DNA from: a bacterium
GTDB lineage: Bacteria; 4484-113; JAFGCY01
Direction: 5' to 3'
DNA length: 58,007 bases
NCBI GenBank assembly: GCA_020849855.1
Contig: JADZFO010000020.1
Coordinates: 1-58,007, forward strand
The position numbers and the translations under genes are program-made. The notes below the pieces were generated by a model. The model searched no databases. It had not been told where the DNA came from and was given only the letters and a program-made list of their open reading frames with translations. Below are positions 27,751 to 35,025 of the stretch, one piece after another (within the stretch, counting starts at the first letter, position 1; each line of letters begins with the position of its first letter).

Positions 27751-29094
27751 CTAGCCGCCCTTCTGCCGCTCCAACTGCGCCTTGACCAGGCTGCGCAGGC
27801 GGCTGCGCAGGCGCGGCTGGGCCTTCAGCGCGCCGCTAAGCTCCAGGGCCGGGTCGGGCTGCACCCGGCGGTTCATGCCCCAGGCGCCAAGCAGTTCATT
27901 GCCCCGCTCGCGCTGGCGCAGGGCTTCATCACGCCTGCCCCTGGCGTGTTCGAGGCGGGCCCATTCTTCGGCCACAAAAGCGGCCTCGTAGAGCTTGCAG
28001 GCCGGCAGGTCCTGGACAGCCTGCATGTACTCCACCGCAGCGTCCAGGCGGCCGCTGAGACGCAGCAGCCAGGCCGGCCAGACCGAGCTGCCGATTCCGT
28101 ACTGCTGGAACTGCAGGAACGAAGCGGCATGGGCGTCAAGGGCAGTTTGATCAACGTCCTTCCCCTCCAGCTTGTCACAGCAAAGCGCAAGAAGCTGCAG
28201 GCTCTCGCGTTCGATCGGTGTCAGAAGCTGCTCGCTGGCGGGCGCCGAGACCTCAATCAGCAGGCGTACCAGGTCCAGGTCGGCGCACTCAAAAGCGCTG
28301 CTGGATGCCGCGAAGTACACATAGCTGCTGGCCTGCAGGATCCAGTGGCTGTCGCCCAGCTCTTCAGCGCCTGCCTCATCGTGCAGCAGCTCAAGAGCAT
28401 CAACACAGGCGCGCAGTGCGCCGTTCAGGTCTCCCAGCAGGGTATAGGTCGCTGCCAGGTTCACCAGGGCGATCACCATGCTGCGTTTGGCGCCCTGGCT
28501 CTCCGCCGCACTGAATAGCTCCAGCAGCGCCTTGTGCGAGGCCGTCAGGTTGCCCAGCGCGCCTTCGACGGTCGCCAGGTTTATGCGGCCTTCCAGCTCT
28601 TTCTCGGCATCGCCGCAGCGCAGGGCGTAGTCCAGCTTCATCCGGGCATAGTTGCGGCTGCGCTCGAAGTCTCCGCGCAGGCCGGCCACCAGGGTCAGCA
28701 GGGTATAGATCTCCAAAAGGTCGCTCAGCGCGAGGTTGGGGTGCATCACCGCCTTGATGAGGCGCTCGTAAGTCTCAAGATGCCCCGCCTGCAGGAACAT
28801 GTCCTGGCTTTCGTTGGACACCAGCAGTCGCGCGGCCTGCGACTGCTCAACCTGAGTCGCCCGCAGGTCGACTTCGTCCTTCAGGCTCAGAGTGCTGCTT
28901 TCGCAGCCCAGCACCTGGCTCAGGCGCTGCAGGTTCTCCGGGCTGATCCGCCGCACCTTGCCGGTCAGCCAGCGGTTGATTGTGAGAGGTGTCACCCCGA
29001 TCTGGCGCGCCAGCCACCACTGCTTAAGCTGCCGCTCACGGATAAGCTCGGCCAGGGCATGGGGGTTTATGCTGACTGTGTCCAGTTTTGGCAC
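27751..29094 (-). CDS. Helix-turn-helix regulator with helical-repeat domain, paralogue 4
   Basis: 447 residues from GTG 29094 (VPKLDTVSINPHALAELI). An upstream ATG-containing frame extends through the promoter and is rejected. Recognition region QIGVTPLTINRWLTGKVRRI and SPENLQRLSQVLGCE. The linker is ATQVEQSQAARLLVSNESQ and the helical part has YERLIKAVMHPNLALSDLLE and AGLRGDFERSRNYARMKLDY, closest to paralogue 3. The pair 3 and 4 probably arose by the most recent duplication, judged by eye. Confidence 0.82.
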   Translation of the reverse strand: MPKLDTVSINPHALAELIRERQLKQWWLARQIGVTPLTINRWLTGKVRRISPENLQRLSQVLGCESSTLSLKDEVDLRATQVEQSQAARLLVSNESQDMFLQAGHLETYERLIKAVMHPNLALSDLLEIYTLLTLVAGLRGDFERSRNYARMKLDYALRCGDAEKELEGRINLATVEGALGNLTASHKALLELFSAAESQGAKRSMVIALVNLAATYTLLGDLNGALRACVDALELLHDEAGAEELGDSHWILQASSYVYFAASSSAFECADLDLVRLLIEVSAPASEQLLTPIERESLQLLALCCDKLEGKDVDQTALDAHAASFLQFQQYGIGSSVWPAWLLRLSGRLDAAVEYMQAVQDLPACKLYEAAFVAEEWARLEHARGRRDEALRQRERGNELLGAWGMNRRVQPDPALELSGALKAQPRLRSRLRSLVKAQLERQKGG

Positions 29095-29101
29095 GGCCAG
29101 A

Positions 29102-29107
29102 AGTATA
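29102..29107 (-). promoter_or_regulatory. -10 TATACT for regulator paralogue 4
   Basis: Ends 7 nt before GTG 29094, within the 20-nt gap to paralogue 5. Confidence 0.6.
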
Positions 29108-29114
29108 GTCATGA

Positions 29115-30410
29115 TCACCAGATACTTGCAGGGTCTTTCCACGGTTCCGGCAGGCGCAGCTTCTCGCGGCCTTCAATCTGCTGGCCGGCTTCGGCGCCGG
29201 GGTCATCGCAGATCCGCCCGCCCATACCCAGGCTGCGCAGCAGGCGGTTGGCTTCCTCGCGCAGGGCCAGGGCTTCCTTGCGCCGCCCCAGGGCCAGCGC
29301 CAGCCGCGCCCGCTCTTCCAGCACAAAGGGCTCGTCGTAGGCATAGCGCTCCTGGCGGCAGGCAAAGTACTCCAGCAGTGCGGCGGCTTCGCCCAGGGCG
29401 CCGCCGCGCCGCAGCACCGCCACGGCCCAGGTGCCAAAGCCGTCGGCCAGGGGCTTGGCGCAAAGCGCCGGCAGCTTCTCGCGCAGCTCAGCCAGGTCCA
29501 CCGCCTCGCCGCTCAGACTGCTGCAGTACTGCGTGAAGGTCACGGCAAGGGCGTCCCGCGATGTGTCCGCAACGGCGCCGCCGCGGCGCTCCGCTTCGAG
29601 GCGCAGCCTGGCGGCCAGCTCATACTTCCCCATGTCCAGCGCGATCAGTGAGCAGTTGCTCAGGGCATTGCCCTGCAGGCGTGGCTCGTTGTTCTGGTTG
29701 CAGAATGCGATGACCTCGCGCGCGCAGCGCACCGCTTCGCGCAGGCGGCCGGCCAGGCGCAGCGCGTAGAGCAGGTTCATCAGCGCGACGATCCGCGCGC
29801 GGGTGTTGCCGATGGACTCCGCCGCCGCCGCCAGATCGCGCAGGCCACTGATGCTCTTGCCCAGATTGCCGCTCTGGCCCTCGCAGGCGGCCAGGTTGGT
29901 GCGGATCAGGAACTCGAACTCGGAATCGCCGGCGCGGATGGCATAGTCCAGGCCGGCGCGGGCGTAGTGGCGCAGCTGGTCCAGCTTGCCCTGGATGGCG
30001 GCCGCGGTGCTGAGACGGGCATAAATCTCGGCCAGCTGCTGGGCCTTCATGTTCGGGTGCATCACGGCCTTAAGAAGCTGTTCGTAGACATCATGCTTCT
30101 TGCTGGCGATGAAGAGCTCCTGGCTCTCACGGCTGGTCAGCAGGTGGGCTGCTTCGGTCTGCTCAACCTGAGTCGCCAGCACATCCGCCTCGTCGCTGAA
30201 CACCAGCATCGTTTCGTCGCACTTCAGCACCTGGCTCAGGCGCACCAGGTTGTCGCGGCTGATGCGCTTGACCTTGCCTGTGAGCCAGCGGTTGACGGTC
30301 AGGGGCGTCACGCTGATCTGGCGGGCCACCCACCACTGCTTGAGCTGCAGTTCGCGCAGCCGCTCGGCCAGGGCATGCTGGTTCAGCGTGGCGGTGTCCT
30401 GCTTGTGCAC
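29115..30410 (-). CDS. Helix-turn-helix regulator with helical-repeat domain, paralogue 5
   Basis: 431 residues from a GTG start (VHKQDTATLNQHALAERL, nearly the same start as paralogue 2). DNA-binding core QISVTPLTVNRWLTGKVKRI with SRDNLVRLSQVLKCD, linker ATQVEQTEAAHLLTSRESQ, helical part YEQLLKAVMHPNMKAQQLAE and ARLSTAAAIQGKLDQLRHYA. It is preceded by a 570-nt hairpin-rich gap that separates it from paralogue 6. Confidence 0.82.
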   Translation of the reverse strand: MHKQDTATLNQHALAERLRELQLKQWWVARQISVTPLTVNRWLTGKVKRISRDNLVRLSQVLKCDETMLVFSDEADVLATQVEQTEAAHLLTSRESQELFIASKKHDVYEQLLKAVMHPNMKAQQLAEIYARLSTAAAIQGKLDQLRHYARAGLDYAIRAGDSEFEFLIRTNLAACEGQSGNLGKSISGLRDLAAAAESIGNTRARIVALMNLLYALRLAGRLREAVRCAREVIAFCNQNNEPRLQGNALSNCSLIALDMGKYELAARLRLEAERRGGAVADTSRDALAVTFTQYCSSLSGEAVDLAELREKLPALCAKPLADGFGTWAVAVLRRGGALGEAAALLEYFACRQERYAYDEPFVLEERARLALALGRRKEALALREEANRLLRSLGMGGRICDDPGAEAGQQIEGREKLRLPEPWKDPASIW

Positions 30411-30416
30411 GCGAAA

Positions 30417-30422
30417 AGTATA
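30417..30422 (-). promoter_or_regulatory. -10 TATACT for regulator paralogue 5
   Basis: Ends 6 nt before GTG 30410. Confidence 0.6.
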
Positions 30423-30460
30423 GGTTGCAGCAGGAGTGTAGTCATTAAGGAAGTGACTGG

Positions 30461-30673
30461 GCCGGGGCAGGTTTCCCTGCCCCGGCTTGCCGCTGTGAAT
30501 TGGAAGATCCGGTTAAGTGTGTTGCGGGCCCACAGGAGGTGCCAGGGCCGGGATACCGGTTGGGAGTTCCCGGCCCTGACTTGCCGCTGTGATAGAGAGA
30601 AAGCTGAGTTGCGCTCCCATCGCTTGCAGCGAAAGGAGAAACTGCGGCGGGCCAGACGGGCAGACCCGCCGCA
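30461..30673. repeat. Cluster of strong hairpins between regulator paralogues 5 and 6
   Basis: Hairpin A: GCCGGGGCAGG, loop TTTC, perfect 11-bp stem (30461-30486). Hairpin B: CAGGGCCGGGA (30543-30553) pairs with 30568-30578, a perfect 11-bp stem. Hairpin C: TGCGGCGGG (30643-30651) pairs with 30665-30673. A and B are each followed by the same 13 bases CTTGCCGCTGTGA, so they are units of a diverged repeat. No credible ORF covers this gap. It could be a structured RNA, transcription terminators or a remnant of a lost paralogue. Confidence 0.5.
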
Positions 30674-30879
30674 AACAGGCCGACGGGGGGGAATCCGCCG
30701 GTCTAAACCGGTTGGCAATGTTCAAGCCGGCATTCAGGCTGGAGGCCTTCCGCAGGCAGCACGGGGGCTTGTCTGCTGGCTGGCTTTGGCTGGCCGCCTG
30801 ATGGAAACTCGCCGGCGGCGGGTGCAATTGCCTGACACCTGAAAACTCCTGCAACAGGCCGCTGCATCCGCCTGCATAA

Positions 30880-30923
30880 ACTACCTGCTCAGGAGGCCGG
30901 GGTCAATCAACATTGGGTATCAC
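30880..30923 (-). promoter_or_regulatory. Conserved 44-bp element, copy 1
   Basis: On the minus strand: GTGATACCCAATGTTGATTG, then 16 nt, then CAGGTAGT. The same two blocks with the same 16-nt spacing precede the large lipoprotein gene at 37.76 kb. About 35 nt further on, CAGGAGTTTTCAGGTG resembles that gene's ribosome site and start (AAGGAGATTTCAGTTG), but no recognisable coding sequence follows here. Confidence 0.5.
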
Positions 30924-30982
30924 GTTGCGCGGCGGAAAGCCCTGCGCTTCCGCGCCAGGAGTGCGCCCGCAGTGAGGCTGTA

Positions 30983-32272
30983 TCAGGCCAGCAGGACGCG
31001 CAGAGCGCGCTGTACCTGCTCCCGCGAAAGCTCAAAGATCTGGTCCGCCTCACGGCTCGCGGACTCGCAGCAGCGGCCGTCCAGGCCAAGTTCCCTGTAG
31101 AGGCTGTTGGCGCAGGCCCTGCTTGCCCTTGCCTTATCCGGCTGACCGCTGGCACTGGCCAGCCGGGCCTGCTCTTCCATCAGCGTAGCCCGGCGCAGCA
31201 GACCGCTCGCGGCGCTGAGTTCTTGCGTTAACAGCTCGCGCGCAGTTTCCAGCTGCAGGCTCCGCCGCAATATGAGACAGGCCCAGGGTGGCTGCGACTC
31301 ATCAACGACTCCGCTTTCCAGACAGCTTTGTGCCAGTGCCATCACGCGTTCCAGGTCAGGCAGCTGGCCGCGCAGGCTGGCCATACCAATTGTCTGGAGC
31401 TCCAGCTGGTTTCTGTCGTCAGGGGTCAGGCGGCTGTCCATCAAACCGGCACCATGGGCCAGAACAAGGCTGGCGGCTTCAGCCGCGCCAGCTTCAAGGA
31501 AGACCATGGCGGCATACCTCAGTGTCGTGCCGCGCTCCATGCCACGCTGCGGCTGCGGCTTCAGCATCCGGCTGACCCGCACTGCCGTGGCAAGGGCCGC
31601 GCGTGGCTGGCAGAGCAGGCGCAGTATTTGCAGCTTGTTGATCAGCGCCGCCGGGACCGCGTGGATGGTGCCCAGGCTCTCGGCCTGGGCCAGCAGCTGG
31701 TTCAGACGGCGCAGGGCGGCCCGCATCTGGCCCTGCACGGCCTGGTATGTAGCCGCATTGATCAGGGCCTCCAGTTCGATGTCATGGTCCTGACAGCGCC
31801 GTGCATACTTGAGCTTCTGGGAGATGTAGTTCTTCAGCGCAGACATGTCTCCGCGCTTTCCGGCTACATAGGTAAGCATCATGTAGAGGTCCAGCAGCTC
31901 ACTGTTGCTCACAACTGGATGCGCCATCGCGCGCAGAAGCTGCTCATACTTCAGCAGCTCTCCGCTCTGTGTGAATAGCTCGAGTGTTTCAGCGCTGACA
32001 ATCAGCTTCGCGGCGGTGTTGCGCTCTGCAGCGCTTGGCAGAGTGGCGACTCGCTCTTCGGCCTGCAGCAGCTCGGGCTGGCATCCCAGTTCGCCCGAAA
32101 GTCGCTTGAGATTATCAAGACTGATACGCCGCACCCGGCCGGTGCACCAGCGCCCGACAGTCAGCCTTGAAACGCCCATCTGATCGGCCAGAGCTGACTG
32201 CGTCAGGCAGTGTTCCTTCAGCAGCTTGTTCAGCTCTTCACGGTTCAGGGCAACGGTCTCTTCGAATCGCAT
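30983..32272 (-). CDS. Helix-turn-helix regulator with helical-repeat domain, paralogue 6 (divergent)
   Basis: 429 residues from ATG 32272 and the most diverged member: recognition region QMGVSRLTVGRWCTGRVRRI with SLDNLKRLSGELGCQ, linker LPSAAERNTAAKLIVSAETLELF, helical part YEQLLRAMAHPVVSNSELLD. It lacks the close TATACT. Instead a TGATAAT box lies about 45 nt upstream and AAGGTGG about 12 nt upstream, so it is leadered. It is transcribed divergently from the giant lipoprotein gene at 32.4 kb, which could be its target. Confidence 0.82.
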   Translation of the reverse strand: MRFEETVALNREELNKLLKEHCLTQSALADQMGVSRLTVGRWCTGRVRRISLDNLKRLSGELGCQPELLQAEERVATLPSAAERNTAAKLIVSAETLELFTQSGELLKYEQLLRAMAHPVVSNSELLDLYMMLTYVAGKRGDMSALKNYISQKLKYARRCQDHDIELEALINAATYQAVQGQMRAALRRLNQLLAQAESLGTIHAVPAALINKLQILRLLCQPRAALATAVRVSRMLKPQPQRGMERGTTLRYAAMVFLEAGAAEAASLVLAHGAGLMDSRLTPDDRNQLELQTIGMASLRGQLPDLERVMALAQSCLESGVVDESQPPWACLILRRSLQLETARELLTQELSAASGLLRRATLMEEQARLASASGQPDKARASRACANSLYRELGLDGRCCESASREADQIFELSREQVQRALRVLLA

Positions 32273-32411
32273 AGCAGCGGCTGACCACCTTGGATGCGGC
32301 TAACAAGGCATATCGATTATCACTCAGCGCCGCCTCTGCTGGCCGGCACAGCCTGATACATTGCCTATCACAAACGCTGCACAGTTAGGCAGGCTGGGTA
32401 GAGTCTCTGGA

Positions 32412-32431
32412 TGAGCCAGAAAGCTGGCTCA
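32412..32431 (+). promoter_or_regulatory. Hairpin in the leader of the giant lipoprotein gene
   Basis: TGAGCCAG-AAAG-CTGGCTCA is a perfect 8-bp stem with a 4-nt loop that ends 2 nt before the AGGAG ribosome site (32434-32438). It could stabilise the message or modulate initiation. Confidence 0.45.
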
Positions 32432-32447
32432 CCAGGAGACAGTTGAG

Positions 32448-35003
32448 ATGTCTGTTCGCGGAAAGCTCTTGTTGAACTGCGCCTGCCTGGCAGTCCTGGC
32501 AGCCCTGACCCTCGCCTCCGGCTGCTCTCATGAGAATGCTCAGGCCGGCGGCCAGATCCAGCCTGATCTGGTGGATAGCGAGCCCCTGGCCGCCGCGCCG
32601 CCGGCCCTGCAGGCGACGCTGCCTGCCCTGGGGCAGCTGGATGCAGTGCACTTATCCAGCGCCTTGACGGACCTCACTGTCAGCGGCGCTGAGGCCCTGC
32701 AGATGAGCAGCGGCGCACAGGTCATGGATACTTCCTGCCTGCTGGATGCCACAGCCGCCGGGCCAGGTGCCGGCAGCCAGGCCGAATGGGCTCTTTACGG
32801 CTTCTACGCCGGCGGCGAGTTGTCGATCCAGGCCCTGCGGCCCCAGCTCAGCATCCCGGGCTCCAGCCGCTGCTGGCTGCTGCTGGCCAACTTCCAGAAC
32901 GGCCGCTGGGAGGCCGCCGGCAGCTTTTCATCCGAAGATGCCTTCGCCGGCATCGAGCTTCTCAGCGGCGGCGCCGCTGGCTATCTCTCTGATGGAAGCA
33001 TGCTCTACTGCGCTGTGCTCTGTGAACGTGGGAACAAGGCCACTGTTGAAGGCCTGGAGCTGCAGGTCAATATCAGCGGCAATGTCCCGCCGACCGCGGT
33101 CCTGTCGCCTGGCAGTGTCAGCGGCGAGGCGCCGCTGTTTGTAGAGCTGGACGCCTCAGGCAGCGATGCCGGGGGCGATATCGGCGACAGCATCGTGCTT
33201 TACGAATGGGACCTCGACGGCGACGGCAACATCGACCTGTCCGGCCCGGAAGCGACCCAGAGCTTTAACTTCACCAGCGGCAGCTGGACCCTGAGCGTCT
33301 TTGTTACGGACCAGGGCGGGCTGAAGTCCTCGGCCAGCTGCGAGATGAACATCAGCAACGGTGGCGAGCCGCCACTGGCTGTTCTGGAAGCCGATGTGCT
33401 CGCGGGCGAGTTCCCGCTGGAGGTCAGCTTTGACGCCAGCGGCAGCACCGGCGGGCCGGACAATGACGCAATCATCCTCTTTGAGTGGGACTGGGACGGC
33501 CGGGGTGTCTATGACGAGCAGTCCGGCACCGACCCGACGCTCAGTCACACCTTTACCAGCGCCGGTCAGTTCGGCAGCAAGCTGCGGATTACTGACCTGG
33601 GCGGCAACCAGTCCACGGCCAGCATCCTGATCAACGTCTTCGACCCGTCGAACGCGCCGCCGGTGGCGCTGCTCAGCCAGACGGAGGCACATGCAGCCGC
33701 GCCGCCCTTCACGCTTTACCTTGACGGCAGCGGCAGCACAGCGGGCGGGGACAACGGCGACAGCATTGTGAAGTATGAGTGGGACCGTGACGGCGATAAC
33801 ATCTTCGAGCTGAACTCCGGTACCGACCCCGACATCTTTATCACCTTCAGCAAGGCCGTGCGCAGCTATGTCCGCCTGCGGGTGACGGATGAAGCGAACA
33901 ACGCGACCACAGCTTCCTGCCTTGTCACCGTGGGCACCGGTGCGGTGACTGCTACCAGCAGCGGCACGCCTGCGACCTACGTCTCCCTCGATGTCAACAA
34001 CGGTCGGCCGGCAATTGCCTACTACGAATCGAGCGGCAAGGACCTGTGCTTCATCCGGGCCAATGATGAACTCGGTGCAAGCTGGGGGCCGGTGCAGGTC
34101 CTGGACAGCGCTGGCCGCACGGGCCTCTTCTGCAGCCTGAAGACGATCAACGGCGTTCGCTGCATTGCCTACTACAACGACACTGACAAGTCCCTGAAGT
34201 ACATCCGCAGCCTGGATGCCGAGGGCGATTCCTGGACTGTGCCGCAGGAGATCAAGGACTACAGCGACCCGGAGAGGTGGATCGGGCAGTACAGCAGCCT
34301 GATTGAGGTCCAGGGTCGGCCGGCGATTGCCTGCCGCGAGCGCTATGCCGATAACACCAGCGCCCTGATCCATATTCGCGCGGCCGATTCATTCGGCGAC
34401 AGCTGGCCGCCCGACACCCAGCTGAATATCGTGAACGACCCGGGCGGCTTTGCCGGTTACTCCATCTCGCAGGCCATTGTGGATGGCTGCCCGGCCGTCG
34501 CCTACACCAACAGTGACCGCACGCAGCTGCGCTTCTCCCGCAGCCCAGTTGGCAATGGCGACGGCTGGAATGAGGACCCGGTGGTGCTGGACAGCGGGAT
34601 TGAGTTCGCGATCAGTAACATCACTCTCATCGACAAGCCCAATAACCGTCCGACGATCAGCTACCGCTACCTTGGCGAGCTGCGTGTAGTCAACGGGACC
34701 AATCCCTCCGGCAGCAGCTGGGCCAGCCCGATCATCCTGGATGCCAGCGGCGATGTCGGCTCGTCGGCCAGTATGGCGCTGGTGGACGGCACGCCGATGA
34801 TCAGCTTTCACGACGCGGTCAACCTGAATCTGAATCTCATCCGCGGCCAGGGGACTTCCTCCACAGACTGGCACAGCAAGGAAGTGCTGGACTTCAGCGG
34901 CAGTGTCGGGCAGGAAAGCAGCATCATCGACATGTACTCCCAGCCCGGCATTGCTTATCTGGACGACAGCGCCGGCAGCCTCAACTTCATGTGGGCGCCC
35001 TAA
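32448..35003 (+). CDS. Giant lipoprotein: shared N-terminal domain, three PKD domains, propeller-like repeats
   Basis: ATG follows AGGAGACAGTTGAG. The lipobox is LTLASGC. Residues about 80-205 repeat the N-terminal domain also seen at 6.96 kb (EWALYGFYAGG, LLLANFQNGRWEAAGSFS). Three PKD-type domains follow (YEWDLDGDGNIDLSG, FEWDWDGRGVYDEQSG, YEWDRDGDNIFELNSG). The last 350 residues hold repeats of about 50 residues of the form GRPAIAYYESSGKDLCFIRA with D-x-x-G-x-SW, as in sialidase-like beta-propellers. A surface-displayed binding protein is likely and no catalytic residues were found. It faces a second lipoprotein of related design encoded convergently. Confidence 0.85.
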   Translation: MSVRGKLLLNCACLAVLAALTLASGCSHENAQAGGQIQPDLVDSEPLAAAPPALQATLPALGQLDAVHLSSALTDLTVSGAEALQMSSGAQVMDTSCLLDATAAGPGAGSQAEWALYGFYAGGELSIQALRPQLSIPGSSRCWLLLANFQNGRWEAAGSFSSEDAFAGIELLSGGAAGYLSDGSMLYCAVLCERGNKATVEGLELQVNISGNVPPTAVLSPGSVSGEAPLFVELDASGSDAGGDIGDSIVLYEWDLDGDGNIDLSGPEATQSFNFTSGSWTLSVFVTDQGGLKSSASCEMNISNGGEPPLAVLEADVLAGEFPLEVSFDASGSTGGPDNDAIILFEWDWDGRGVYDEQSGTDPTLSHTFTSAGQFGSKLRITDLGGNQSTASILINVFDPSNAPPVALLSQTEAHAAAPPFTLYLDGSGSTAGGDNGDSIVKYEWDRDGDNIFELNSGTDPDIFITFSKAVRSYVRLRVTDEANNATTASCLVTVGTGAVTATSSGTPATYVSLDVNNGRPAIAYYESSGKDLCFIRANDELGASWGPVQVLDSAGRTGLFCSLKTINGVRCIAYYNDTDKSLKYIRSLDAEGDSWTVPQEIKDYSDPERWIGQYSSLIEVQGRPAIACRERYADNTSALIHIRAADSFGDSWPPDTQLNIVNDPGGFAGYSISQAIVDGCPAVAYTNSDRTQLRFSRSPVGNGDGWNEDPVVLDSGIEFAISNITLIDKPNNRPTISYRYLGELRVVNGTNPSGSSWASPIILDASGDVGSSASMALVDGTPMISFHDAVNLNLNLIRGQGTSSTDWHSKEVLDFSGSVGQESSIIDMYSQPGIAYLDDSAGSLNFMWAP

Positions 35004-35025
35004 GGCCGCCGGCGCAGCGCTGCGG

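Noticed and set aside
30513..30854. 113-residue ORF in the gap between regulator genes 5 and 6
   Set aside because: It reads through the GC hairpins, has no recognisable domain and starts on a TTG that overlaps the AGGAG-like bases.
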